DNA of 64,000 nucleotides from NCBI GenBank assembly GCA_001939145.1, contig LSRX01000689.1, forward strand, positions 323,460 through 387,459, in the 5' to 3' direction. This DNA comes from Symbiodinium microadriaticum (lineage: Eukaryota > Sar > Dinophyceae > Suessiales > Symbiodiniaceae). The notes under the pieces were generated by a model. It worked only from the letters and a program-made list of their open reading frames with translations, did not search any database and was not told where the DNA came from. A program made the position numbers and the translations under genes. This document shows, piece after piece, positions 13,301-26,032 of this stretch (position 1 is its first letter; every line of letters starts with the position of its first letter).

Positions 13301-13430
13301 GTCTTTGCAGACTTCGCACTTTCGAAATTGCTGTTCTTTGTTCGACCAAACCATTCTGAATTTGCGTATTTAGGACCCCATGGTTCAGAAGCTCTCCCAG
13401 ACAACTTGAAGACAGCCTAACGGCGTGCTT
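10350..13430. other. Stretch without a supportable gene
   Basis: It contains degenerate TTTAGGG-like words (10690-10775, 12535-12640) and a GAC/GAT triplet run (11997-12062) that gives an acidic + frame. A + frame at 10834-11088 has fairly balanced composition and might be an orphan exon, but nothing next to it supports this. Confidence 0.5.
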
Positions 13431-14184
13431 CATCAAGCCATGAGAGACCAAGAATGCGATCAGCACAAGCAGATGGCTCCGTCCTAACAAGGAGGCACCG
13501 TGGATGGGCAGCCCGCGGCAGCAAGCCAAGGCCGCGACGGTTGACGGCGTTCAACGTGGACTTGGGCAAATGGATCACCTGCGGATCGGTTGAGGTCTTT
13601 GGAACCAGGCTCCGGATTCGCGGGATGTCGGCTTTGCAAAACCCTGGCAACTGAAGAGCCGAAAACCCACATCTCAGATGCGATGGACATCCAAAAAGCT
13701 TCGCAAAAGACTTCGAACCCGGCAACGAGCTGGTGTGATGAGGATGGCGATGATGATGTTGATGGTGGTGATTTAGCTTGCTCTGGTAGCTACTCATGGT
13801 GGCTTTTGCACAGGTAGTGACGACGAAAGTTTGTACCAGCTCAGGAGCCGAGCATTAAGCCCGCATGCGCTCTTGAAACTTGGGATGACATGCCCCATCT
13901 CCTGGAGGCAGATCACGAGTTATTCCTCTGCTACTGCCGTAACTCGTAACTGTCGTGCTTGCAGGTGTAGCAATCATCGTGTCAAGGTCGTAAAGTATCC
14001 TAGCCAACAGAGTGCTCAGCATGGACATCCATCCACAGCCTCAGCCGGACCCCCAAAGTCGCCCAAAGTCAGCCAAGTCATACGACGATGAGGTTGGGGC
14101 TGATGCTGCAGATGGAAGGGCAGATTCCTGTATGGCTAAAGCGAAGGCCCACTCAAGAATATGACAGCCAATGACGGAATACCG
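13430..14184. repeat. Recent tandem-type duplication, unit 1
   Basis: The sequence from 13663 to 14184 recurs at 15295-15816, offset 1632 bases, with almost no changes (the clearest is GGAAGGG against GAGAGGG near 14113). Upstream of 13663 the similarity continues but is more diverged. Both units contain the same 86-codon + frame, which duplication alone explains. Confidence 0.9.
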
Positions 14185-15049
14185 CAAGGTCTTATAATGC
14201 AGCTACAGTTGTAAATTCGACCCCCGTATAGCGGGAGTGCCAGAACCATTCACACCCAACTCAAAGCATACCTGCAGACTGGAAGAAAGGATGGCCAGCG
14301 TGATAGGTGGGCACTGCAGCTTTCGGTGCATCTGGCTTGGATGCGGATTTACGGTCCATGTCTGTGTTCACCCTCTCAGGCCCGAACGGCCGAGTCGGAT
14401 CTTGGAGTTCCCTCCAGGAACTGAATGTCGTAGCCCTCCGAGTGTACGGCAGTCTGGATCTCATGACTATAAGGTTCGTAGAACAGCGACCCGTACTCTC
14501 ATATACCCTAAACCCCAAAACCTTAAACCCTAAAACCAACACCTAAGCCCCAAACCATAAACCCAGAACCCTAAAGTGTAAAGCCCCTCCAAGCCCGATA
14601 AGTTCCTTGTAGTTGCAGCGAGGAGCGAAGGCTGCCGTTTGGTGCTACATTTCTTCGCATGAGCCTTGCCTTTGTTTGCAGGGTTAAGGCATAGCGGTTC
14701 AGGGCTTGGGTTTAGAGAGTTTGGGGCATTACGGGGAAGACGAGTAAGCAGATGCACCGCCCTTGATTCCAGCCGCCATCATCAGTAGTCGCTCTCATTT
14801 GACGTAGCGTGGGTATCATCGTCTCTGCAATCCTTTGTCCATCTCTGCAGTTGCAATCACATTAATATAAAGAGACTAAGCAGTGGCAAAGCACCAACAG
14901 AAATATGCAATTGCAAGTGGTCGTCCGCAAGGCTACCAACCGGCCTTCTCGATCACAAGTTCCTGCAGCCGTCCTGAAGCAATGAGTCTGCACACAGTTT
15001 AGGCAAGAGAGCGCAGAATTTAGGACGCCACGGGTTAGATGCTCTCCAA

Positions 15050-15816
15050 GCCATGAGAGACGCAAGAATGCGATCAGCACAAGCAGAAGGCTCCGTGTTT
15101 ACAAGGAGGCATCGCGGATGGTGGCAGCCCGCGGCAGCAAGCCAAGGCCGCGACTGTTTACAGCAAACACTGTAGCAGCAGGCACTGCGACCTGTGGATG
15201 ATCGGTTGAGGTCTTTGGAACCGGGCTCCGGATTCGGGGGTGCCAACTACCGAACCTGTCGGCTTTGCAGAACCCTTGACACCTGAAGAGCCGAAAACCC
15301 ACATCTCAGATGCGATGGACATCCAAAATGCTTCGCAAAAGACTTCGAACCCGGCAACGAGCTGGTGTGATGAGGATGGCGATGATGATGTTGATGGTGG
15401 TGATTTAGCTTGCTCTGGTAGCTACTCATGGTGGCTTTTGCACAGGTAGTGACGACGAAAGTTTGTACCAGCTCAGGAGCCGAGCATTAAGCCCGCATGC
15501 GCTCTTGAAACTTGGGATGACATGCCCCATCTCCTGGAGGCAGATCACGAGTTATTCCTCTGCTACTGCCGTAACTCGTAACTGTCGTGCTTGCAGGTGT
15601 AGCAATCATCGTGTCAAGGTCGTAAAGTATCCTAGCCAACAGAGTGCTCAGCATGGACATCCATCCACAGCCTCAGCCGGACCCCCAAAGTCGCCCAAAG
15701 TCAGCCAAGTCATACGACGATGAGGTTGGGGCTGATGCTGCAGATGAGAGGGCAGATTCCTGTATGGCTAAAGCGAAGGCCCACTCAAGAATATGACAGC
15801 CAATGACGGAATACCG
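15050..15816. repeat. Recent tandem-type duplication, unit 2
   Basis: Second copy of 13430-14184. The match ends abruptly at 15816, where the flanking sequence becomes unrelated. Confidence 0.9.
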
Positions 15817-16699
15817 GGCCATCCTGCCGACCGACTGCCAACAAGAATGATGAAACCAGGGTTGATGCCGCTGATGATGCTGAATTGAGGTGAGGACGAA
15901 GAGTATTCATGCTTCGTTGTCTTGATGGCGATGATGATGAATGCAAACATGCTGAGACGAAGAACACGAGGATGACTGTTCTGGTTGCTGACAACTGATG
16001 ACGCGGGAGAAACAGCTTGAGGTAAATCACGTACTGTTTCTTCCTGTTCCTGTTGGTGCGGGCGTTTTTGGTGTGCCGCTGTTGCGACGGATGCGAATCG
16101 AACATGTTTCAGAGTAAATTTATGGGCCCAGCCACAGTCTGGCCAGGACTTTCAAATCAGACACGTGTGCCATCATTTGGCACTTTGCATTCGCTCTGGG
16201 CGACTGTGCCTCCATGTGCCTCCTTCTGCTGATGTCTTGCTGCCTTCGAACTCGACGTTTGCGACCCTCAAGGTTGTCAATGTCGCTTTTGGCACGCATC
16301 GATTACGACTTGTCGCTGTTGGTTGATAAACGAAGCCGCGTCCCCCGTCCAGAACCAGGCCTAAAGCCCGAGGATCAAAACCTAAGCCGGTCCCGAAAGG
16401 CTAAGGCGAGCCGTGAGGCCCCTGAGCTACTGAAGCGTCGTTTGCTCAAATTTGCAACTGCGAACGATTTCGACATCCGTTGTCAAAAATCACGCCACTT
16501 GATGCATCATGAAACATAGCAGCTCACTATCACATCAAATGATCCTTAGAACACCTGCCCGGCCTTGCCATCACCGCCACCCTGCAACAAGATGCTCTGG
16601 GGGGGTGAGAAAATGCTATCTTGTCTCTGGCGCTGGGCTGCTTCCGTCTGAGGCCTGCTGTCGGTGCACTGCGCCGGTGAGTGCGGAAGCTTGGCTCTT

Positions 16700-19600
16700 G
16701 CCTTGATTTTTGTGTATGGGGGTTTGGGAACACGGCTGAGGGTTTGGGACGGGCTTTTCGTTCTAAACCCTACATCGCTGCCTCTGCAAGCTCAGCTACT
16801 ACACTGCAGCAAAACTGCTGCTAATGTTACTACTCGTACGGCTGAATAAACGAGACGAAGCTTCCAGCATCCTCGACAAGCTACATCGCGAAAAACCCTA
16901 TTGAATAAACTGGCCCCAAACCCCACCTCCGCCACCACTTGGTGCAGCGGCTCCAAGCCCTGGCAAGACTTGACGAAGCTGTTCAAAACTGGACATGGAT
17001 TTGGCTTCCTCCTGACTTGGGCTTGGTGCAAAACATCACGCGGTCAAAGACAAAATCAACCGCCAGGATTATCACCACGATGTAGAACCAAGCATGGCAG
17101 ACTGAAGATGCGGGGCGCGAAATCCTAAATCCTGGAATCGGGCAAGCCGGCGCAAGCCTGGAGGTAGGACACTTTGGCCACCGTCGCAGTTGTTGCAGCT
17201 GCCTCATTGGTGTTGCCGGATGACTACACGGCACAAGCTGTTGGAACTGGATCCTTTTCAACCTTTTCCTTCCATTGAATGGCGCAGATGTGTATTTAGA
17301 AGTTTTCTGCTCAACCTATGTTACGGCAAAATATTCAGTTACTAAGATATGGCCAATCTCGAACAGTGACTTTTACCATGTGGGCAGAGCATACTTGCTT
17401 AGTTGTCTGAAGCCGAAGCTTTCGGGACGGGGTTTCTTTGCGCGAGGAGTTTCAAGCACGGGGGCTGGGTTTGGGGGATAAGCTTTTTTGGAAGGGCTTT
17501 TAAATTGGATATTTGCAACCCATATGTCCTTGAGCCTTGAGTCTTGAATCCAACGCGAAGTGCCATCGGTATTTGTGGATGTAAAATGGGTTTTACACTG
17601 TTCGAACCCTGCTCTCATGAACCACACATGATTTCTGTGAACAACTTCTACCTAAGTTGCTGGATGGTAGCACTTTATTTGATGTTCCATGGTTTGGCAG
17701 TCTTGTCAGTCCCGTGCTTGGCGGATTCTGTTTGCTTGTGCGCCTCGCAATGTCCGTTCTCGGACCGGCGGGGAATCTCTGGGTTTTGGAGCCCTTCCCG
17801 TCCGATTCCCAATGCCGCACCAATCCGCGGTATATCTGGCAGCTACGGCGGCAGTGGAAGCTCCATCTTGCGACGGAAACAAAAACGAAGCAATGGACCT
17901 GGAGAGACGTGCTGCCAAGAGGCCCACCACCGGCCTGGTCCAGGTGACCTGCCCCGAGAAAGGAGGCTACGTGTAATGCGTGGTCTGGGCCAGGGGATCA
18001 GCATGAGATGAGTTATTGACGGCTTTCTCTGCATCCCAGTCTGCCATGTCCCTGCATGCATTCCCAGAGCCTCTCTCGTAGCGGCATGGTAAAAGTACCT
18101 GGCTCAGGTGCGAAACCGTACGGCACCAGCCAGCTCTGGCTCAGCTTTTGCAGCCATGCTGCGGCAAGCCGTTATTTGGGTCCACGTGCTGAGCCCATCC
18201 TGCACCAGGCTTGGGCTATCTGACTCATGCGCCAGACTGCAGACGGACGCAGGCTGGAAAAGGGCTGGATGGCAAGCAGTCTGTTCTCAGGCAGTACTAG
18301 ATTAGCACTGGACTCACTAGACTGCAGAGAAAGCACACCGGGCCTCGTTTTCCCGTCTTCCCATGTGGCTGCGAGCCACACAGAGTCTGCGGAGAAGCAC
18401 GCCTCTTCATGCCTGCATCCTAGCCAGCTGTGCGTTTCATTGTCCGAAGCACGCCACGGCGGGTGTGTACGACGGAAAACCCGTAGCTGGGGACAGTCAT
18501 TGATGCAAAGGCTCTTCGCTGAAGATGCTGCAGCAGTTGCCTGGCATGATTTTCTTACTACCTCCGGACCTGAAGTATCCTTCTCTGTCCTTCTCTACAA
18601 ACTAGGCTCCAAACACCCCACGTCCCAACGCCTTTGAACACCCAAAACTACACCTTGTTTTCGGGTGCAAGTCGTAGGTTCACGTCAACCCAACAGGGCT
18701 ACAGAAGAGGCCAAGCGGAGACTGTGCCAGGCAAGGTATCTGATGCCGTTGAAGGCTTGTGCGCCGCAGCTTTCGGGCCGCGGAAGCGAGAGCTGCTAAT
18801 GATGCGATTGATCCCAGTTTCAACGCTGCTGCATGAGGCCTTGCAAAGCTTTTGAAGGTTGTGCTGCAGGGGTCAGGGCCGAGAGAACTGTTTTGTCGGA
18901 TGTCGCCAGCGAGCCCAACACGGAACGCGGCAAGTAGCTCAACACCTCCCCGAGTCTCGCCGACTCGCCCAGATTCCTGGCGATCATCTTCTGATGCTCT
19001 CACAGCAAAGAGCTCCAATAGGGCAGGCGCTGTGCAATTTCGCGCACCTCCTTCTTTGGCTCGCCTCTTTCGACCTCTCCTCGATCAGAAAGTCTCGAAG
19101 GGCCAGTGTGTCATCTTCTGCCATCCGGTGAGGCATTTCTGATCGCCCGCGTGGCATCGCCCGTGCGGCTCGCGCACCACTTGCATGACTGGCGGAAAAG
19201 GCTCCACCAGGATTCGCCGCTCCCGGAAACGAAGCTGAAGCACGCATTCGGGATGTGCAACGCAGGTGTCCCATCGGCCTTTCGTTGCATTGCACCAAAG
19301 GTTGAAGCAAAAATCCTCAGCCTTTGCGGCTCGCAGGGACCGCTGCGAGGGACAGCCGACGCCGAAGTAGGCCCAGAAGTGCTCCCGCGGGACCAAAGCG
19401 AAGAAGTCCGTGGTGTCAAAGAAGCTCCATGGAGTGCTCCAGTGCAGCACAATGTGCACCTTCTTCGTAGAGAACCCTCTCAGATTGCCAATAGGCGCCA
19501 GCCACTCGAAGTCTGGACGCAACCGCAACACCCAGTCGAAACGTCTCCGCTGTGCCTTCTCGGCCGCTCTGATGAGATGGAAGCAGCTGCGAAACTTCTC

Positions 19601-20310
19601 AAATTGCTTGTGAGCGTGAAATGGCGTCGCCCAGTGACACTGCGGCAGCCTCAAACCAGTTCCGCACACCTCATCGTAAAGCACCATGCCGTCCGGAGGC
19701 AAGGCTGTGAAGCCTAGATCGAACTCTTCTAAAGATCGCCCCTGCAGGTCCAGCACGTAGAAAATCTGAGTATCAGCTATCAGGCTCCTGGTGGCATTCG
19801 CGATGGATTCGTGCACCCGAGGCAAGTGGAAGCTACGGGCGAGGCCCGCGACGCAAACAGCCGCCCGGAGCTTAGGACGGCGCCACACTCTTTCGCGCCG
19901 CACAACCCGAATCTGAAGGGATGCAAGCAGGTCGTTGAGAACGTCCTGCTCCGTTCCACCCAAGGCAAAGCGCGCCCTCCGCGGCGAGCTCCGAGTTTCC
20001 AGAAGCTTCCCATTCAGACGAAGGCCGTGGTCCAAGGTCACGGGCACGGCTTCCTTCAGCAAGATCGAGAGATTGCTAGCACAGGCACGACTCGGCGGAG
20101 CCACCGTCATCATCTCCGTTTGCCCCGTGAAGAGCACGGCCTTTTCTGGGCTCTCCGGGCTTGGAGCACACATGAAGAAGTGCAGCTCCGAGCGCCTCCG
20201 CTCCGAAAGCTCCGAGAGCTCGGCGAGCTCCGGCCAATCCCAGGAGCCCAAACGAAACTCCCAGAAGCCTCCGCTGAAGGTCTCGGTGCAAACGTGCCAG
20301 GCCTCACAGG
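16700..20310. repeat. Segmental duplication, copy B
   Basis: Copy of 3230-7375 in the same orientation, shorter because it has one instead of two of the internal direct-repeat blocks. Its right end includes the start of the glycosyltransferase-like gene's last exon and stops near its acceptor. The upstream exon at 20416-20545 lies beyond the shared segment. Confidence 0.9.
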
Positions 20311-20545
20311 GCAGGGTGCTTAGGCTTCCAGGACAAAAACATGTAGAAAACCGGTGAACATGTCATAGCAAATCAAGTGGATGACGCAAAAATGTGGGGG
20401 GGGGGGGGGGGGGGCCTTGATGGCTTTCGTGTACATCTCGTGCTTCGACTCGAAGAAACTCTCTGAGATGAAAGCCCGACCAAGCAAAGGCAAGCCCCGC
20501 GCCACGGCCGGCGTGCAGCTGCGGTTTCCTCGGAATCGGAGCGAT
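19085..20545 (-). CDS. Glycosyltransferase-like protein, paralogue B (two exons seen)
   Basis: The last exon runs from 20302 to a stop at 19085; the preceding exon is about 20545-20416. They join as AIK|AWHVCTETF, which aligns with the unbroken AIHAWHVCTEM of paralogue C and confirms the splice. The intron (20415-20303) starts GC and ends AG, with GCC following both junctions. The frame has no ATG before the intron, so the start lies further upstream and was not found. Residues RAAVCVAGLARSF and FDWVLRLRPDFEW are intact. Against paralogue A, at least seven synonymous changes sit beside three replacements (A/V, C/F, P/L), while flanking non-coding DNA differs far more. This suggests selection on the protein or gene conversion. 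Confidence 0.65.
20396..20414. repeat. Run of 19 G at an intron start
   Basis: On the minus strand this is a C run that directly follows the GC donor of the paralogue B intron. It may impede replication and sequencing, so the exact count is uncertain. Confidence 0.85.
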
Positions 20546-23500
20546 TTTTTGTGCGCCAAATCAGGAACTGGGCATCCAATACTCTCATCGAGGGCATGCC
20601 AGCTCTGCTTATCCCTGGTACCTGCATTCTAATCTCTGACAGGCACACTACCCTCCGGCTCTGCGCCTTACTAACACCTCAGGCGCCGAACAGGTCCACA
20701 AAGCGCTGGGGCTACACGGAGCCAAACTTTCTGTGCACTGAGGCGCCACGGCGAAGCGGTCGCTTCATGCCGATCCTCAAGCGTGGCGCCGCCGTCATGA
20801 AGGCCAGAAGGGCGGGAGGGTTTGAAGTTGTGATGAAAGAACTTGCATGGCAGCTTGGGCCGAGTTTTTGTCCAGAGCTCATGCGCTCTTGTTGATCGTT
20901 CTGCTTGTCGCTCGAATGGAAAAGACACCAGATTGCCTGCACTCGATCTGGATTGTGATTATGCAATCCATGTAGTTGAACAGTCAAGCCGTGAGAGTGG
21001 GCAGCTCCCAATTTCTCCATGGTCTTGCTCAAGCGGGCAGCCTCTGGATGCACGACAAGAGGAGCTTGCAGCCTTTGGCAAACTGAAGCAAAAAGAGGGC
21101 CCCCGGCGATGCTGGAGCCCATCATAGCATCTCTGATCGAACGCCGCCTCTTCTACCCCTCATCGGTCCTAAATTTTCTTTGGAGTGACCGAGACTCTCA
21201 ACTCCTGTTCAGGAGTCATGGACACTACTCCGTTTGTCGTCTGAGCACAAGGCCTGGAAGTCCCCAGATAACACGGGTGCCACCGTCAACCAGCCGAGCC
21301 CCAGGTAGGCTCATGAGGAAAACGGCAAGAAAAAAAACTGGAGCAGGAGTTCTTGAACTTCATCACCTGTCACGACTTTCCGAAACCATAGCTGCAGAAC
21401 TCCTGTCCCTGCTGTCACCAGTTCACAAAGACCGGTGGTGCCAGGAAAGAGAAGACGTTGCTGCGTGAGCTCACGGAGGTTCGCACGAGACCTGCAGTCG
21501 TGCCGGGGGCTTCCTTGTAATGCGTGTACCGAGGCCTTCCAAACAGAATGAGAGCAACAACTGCAAGCTTTGTATACAACCTTAAACCCTCACCCTACAC
21601 TCCGCCACGGATCCCCAAAGCAACGCTGTACACAACGCCGGACCCCCGGGGCCCCCGGCGGCTCCTCCGATTGGCGGGGGTGCCTTTGGAGACCAGCTCG
21701 TGGAGGTCCGAGACGAGGTAGGCGTTGAGGTCGAAATAGCCTCGGAAAGGCGGGGGTTTCTAAGGGCTTTGGGACAGCTTAGGGCTTCGGGCTTAGAGGG
21801 TTTAGGCATGGGATTATTATAGGGGGATCTTATAAGAGGGGCTCTTACAGGGCTTTGGGGTGTAAGCTTGTCGGGCGTGGGGGGTTTGAGGTTCAAGGCA
21901 TTGGGGATCTGCGCAGGACTCCACTTCGAGCAGCTATGCCGAATGCCATTGACATTGGCATCCATAGACGTGCAGTCCACCACATCGATCTTCGGCGTGA
22001 GGGAGCTGTCCTTGGGATGGGCACTGATCCGGGAACGCCCCACCCCCAGTCTCTCTCAGGAATCTATGGTTCCACCGTAGTTTCACGGCTCTCATCCCCT
22101 GAGATAGTGTTGGGAAGATCTTGCAGACTCTCCTCTTGGTTGCGCGGTGTTCCTCCTTTCAGGGTTTCTGCGTGCTGCTTTTCGGAACTCGGGTTGTAGA
22201 GTCTGGCACCGTCGAGGGGCAAGCTCAAGTCGCCCCTCCCATCAGGGTCTCAAACCGTCCCTCGCAGATCCGGCACCTCCTGGGTATGACTATACTCATT
22301 CGCCCGTGACAGGCCAGGTGCTCTGAGTGCAGAAGCGGAAAGGGCGGAGGTTCCGATGCAGCGAATTTCTTTGGGAGCACTTCAGAAAAGAAGAGACAAG
22401 GAGAGAGAGGATGGAGAGGGCGGATGGATCGCCATGACACAAGCCTGAAAAGCATGCACACGCCTGCACCCACACGATTCTTGCCCGACCGAGCGTCGTA
22501 TATGCTAGGCAGTGGCTCTGCGAATCGGCCAAGCGCTCGGCCGTGGCCACCGAGGACCTGAAGAAGAATGGATCACAAAGAGAGCGCTGTTTAGAGTTTA
22601 GACCTTAGGTTGAGGCGTCAAGAGGTCTATGGGTCCAGGGATGTGGGTGTTTACGGTTTGGGGTTTAGGGTTTCGGGCTTTTGGGCCTTTGAGTATAGGC
22701 CACTAGGATATGGCATTTTATGCGGGCAAGCTACCGGGAGACCTGACGCAGGAATTGGGTGTCTCAGCACAAAGCATCCTAACATAGACTCAAGATCATG
22801 AGTTCAAAAGAAAAATTCCAGAAATGGGACCTGAAACTTTCAGACACACTCAAAAAAGTCTTCGTGAAAGATGGCTCTGCAGTGGCCTCGCCGGCCCAGA
22901 GTGCTGTGTCCTGGTGGCTCGACGCCGAAATGTCGATCAAAGCTTCTGCAACTTCTCAGAGATGCATGAACCCTTGTTGTGAGGGTTCAGGGTTTAGGGT
23001 TTAGGGTTGATGTGCTTCTCTCTGTGAAACTGCCCTTCCCCTGAGACCTCCCTGTCCACGTAGAAAGTCAGCCGCTGGCAGAGTGCGGCGAGCCGGGCGA
23101 GATTCGAGGGCGAGCCCTGCCAGAAACTCTGAGGAAAGAAGAGTATCATGCTGGCGGTTCAAAAAATACAGGAAAATGCTGGCGTGTATTTTGAAAAATA
23201 TAGAAAAATGTTGGTGAAGGGTGTTTGGGCGCCCGTTTTTGCATTTTAGGGGCCACTTTCAAGGCACCTTTTTCACTCGTGCCTCTGCCCGCTCAGGAAA
23301 GCCCGGATAAAACGGGCTGGGTTTAGGGTTTAGGACTTGGGCTGGGCCTTTCCGACTGAGGCATGGATTTGGGTGTACTCGTGTGCATCTGCGCCTCCAG
23401 GAATGCGTTCAGGGGGCACGATGGGTTGCCTCAAGCAGCCAAACGACACCGCATGTTCATGTGCACTCAAAAGCCCAACAAAATGATGCTTGGGCCTAAG

Positions 23501-25450
23501 ATTGAATCCTCACCAAATGGCACCGGTCTGCACGAGCCGAGCCGCAGAACGATATCGTCGCGATTTTCGCACGCGGAAGCTCGTCTGTCCCTGCCATCGA
23601 AACACAGAGAGAGCTTGGACCGCAGGGTGTCCACGAAAAGAACGCAGCATCACAGCTGGGCAGCTGGGTGAAACCGAAATGCGCCAGAGCCTAAACAGGA
23701 CTTTTTCCGGATTCTTGTGACGTTAAAGTTTACGTTACCGTAATCAGGACAGATGCTTTCCCTGCTTCGGCAACCTCAAGACTCCTGCACAGGCACCCGT
23801 TCTCTTCCGGTTTCCTCTGAGCTCGTGGCCTCCGGTGGTTGCCGGGCGCCTCCATGGGACTCCATGCAGGAAAAGGGGGTTCAGGGCTTAGGGTTTAGGG
23901 TCGGAAACTGCATTCTTGTTGCCTCTGCCTCTGCCTCAGCCTCAGGCCACCGGCTTTAGGGACCCTCTGGGCCAGGGAGGAGGAGATGGAGCTCTTTGAA
24001 GGGAAGCTCGGAGGAATCTGCAGGTGGGACTTCCCTCAGCCTCCGTCTCCACTCATGCACTGAAATCAGGACAACAGCCACGTGCCTCCCGTTCATGCCA
24101 AACTGTCCTATTCCACAGTACAAGAGCAAAAAAAGGCGCCCTCGTGCGGGTAGCTGTTCCAGGTGGTCCTCGGAGCAAGGCAAAACTTGTGGAGATCAGG
24201 CTTCCTGCAATCAGGAAGGAAGGAAGGTAGGTTCAGCCTTTTTTGTTGCTGCTTAGGATTAGGGTGTTTCGGGGGATCCCTGGTCCAGCTGCTTCTTGCA
24301 CATGGGTCCCAGGAAGCGCCCCCGGGCCCCAGCACCTCCAAAGAAACCAATTGATCCGAAGCTCCAGCGCCGCGCAGACCAGTTCGCAGCCCATGGAATG
24401 AGCCATCAGGTGGAACTCCTCCGAAAAGGGACAGGAGGAGCTGAGTTTCAGGTTTTAAGGCTCAGGCCGGGTTGTCGAGCTCAGCCTAGGAATCCTCCTT
24501 TCCAAAGCCCCATCCATGTGATGAGCGGTTGCACTTAAAGCAAGACTTGCGAGAACAAAATGGCAAAAAGCCGGGTGACACGGGGCCTGACCTCATAACA
24601 GAACGGTCTTGATGTGCCCTGGAACCCCCTCAACTGCCCTGTAGAAGCCCAAGGCTATTCAAGGCGCGAAGGCCCTTTCCCCTTTTCCCCGCCCTCCTGT
24701 CCTGGATGCCGCTTTCGTGCAACCTGTGCAAGAACTCCGCCAGGTCCCCTGCAAACTGGTCCTCCAAAAAATCAGCGTGACACTTTGCTCAGGGCGGAGG
24801 CTCTCCTTCCTACTTCTGCTTCTGCATGGGGCTCTTCTGGCCGCATTTCCGTCAATCCCCGTCCAGGTGCCGGCGGACGTGGAAAAAGGAGGCGATGGTG
24901 CCTGGCAGGCTCAAAGATGCAGGTAAAGCCTGAAAGACTAAGACTCTTTCAACTTGACATCCTGCACCGGTCCCCTTCATGGAGGATGCCCTGCGGCGGC
25001 GGGGTAGCCGACTGAATGAGGAGACCCACAAAGTGCAAAAAACCCAGCACACCCCACGAATAACACGCGCGAATCTTCTCTTCTTCTAGCCTCCGATATG
25101 TGCTCCGAGGCTCAGTAAAAGTCTGCCAAAAAGCCCCCTGGGCACACATTTTAGACTCCGGGTTCGAGACCTGTGGGCCAGGAGAAGACGAAGGGCAGGA
25201 ACCTCGAGCTGAACTTGCCTGGGCCATTTGGGGGAGCCGTTTCGGAACCCAAATGTGGGTTTCTGTTTCGGAAGCCAAAGGGGGAGCAGAATCCGGTGAT
25301 TACAAGAAATGAACCCTCTGCTTCTGCCCCGAAATACATCTGCGTTGCCCAGAGTCATCAGCTGTCCCAGCCGGAGACATGCCCAGTCCTGAGCAAACAA
25401 CATCAGGGCATGGTGCAGTCACACCTCAACAGTCTTGTTTGATAGACGTA
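20546..25450. other. Stretch without a confident gene
   Basis: Several short + frames have fair composition and may be isolated exons: 21019-21468, 22798-23004 (starts MSSKEKFQKWDLKLSD), 24024-24230 and 24296-24440 (MGPRKRPRAPAPPKKPIDPK). None could be joined into a gene. Interstitial telomere-like words occur at 22648-22675, 22982-23010, 23319-23340 and 23880-23911. Confidence 0.45.
22982..23010. repeat. Interstitial telomere-like repeat (TTTAGGG)
   Basis: Three near-consecutive heptamers of the AGGGTTT type, close to the telomere unit reported for several dinoflagellates and plants. Confidence 0.7.
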
Positions 25451-25458
25451 TAAACTCC

Positions 25459-25550
25459 GCACCACCACCACCACCGCCACCACCACCACCACCAGCAGCA
25501 GCAGCAGCACCAGCACCAGCAGCAGCAGCAGCAGCATCACCATCATCACT
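25459..25550. repeat. CAC/CAG triplet microsatellite
   Basis: CAC triplets are followed by CAG triplets. The poly-Val and poly-Ala frames on the minus strand come from this repeat. Confidence 0.9.
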
Positions 25551-25953
25551 GACATGATCTTCCCCGCTACAACCAAGCAAAGACAACGACGGCGGCAGGC
25601 GGCACCACGCTTGTTCCCCTGCACAACCCCATCGCGACGAGCCCAGCGACCGTCGGGCAATTGTAACCGTGGACGAACACGAAGGCCGTCTGCGAATCGC
25701 CGGCGTCGGAGCCTGTAGCATAGAGTGTAGGCATGTGTAGCCATGTGTAGCCCATCGCCGGGAAAGAGCATTGCGCTGGAATTTTGCAGAGCCAAGCGGC
25801 AGAAGGATGCCGCTGCCGAGCGGGCATCATCGCCTCCGGAGCCCATCACAGCTTCTACCCTAAACGCAGCGTCAAACAAGCTCCCTCCTCTCAACGGGAG
25901 TGCCGGCAAACATGCTTCTGACACGACTCCGTCTCTGAAGTCCCTGACTACAT

Positions 25954-25954
<1 letters not shown>

Positions 25955-25994
<40 letters not shown>

Positions 25995-26032
25995 ATATAT
26001 ATATATATATCTATATATATATATATATCACC
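25955..26032. repeat. CTAT and AT microsatellite at a gap edge
   Basis: CTAT tetramers grade into AT dinucleotides and run straight into unknown bases. Confidence 0.9.

Noticed and set aside
13831-14091. 86-codon + frame, identical in two places
   Set aside because: Identity reflects the recent duplication. No start context, splice sites or recognisable motif.
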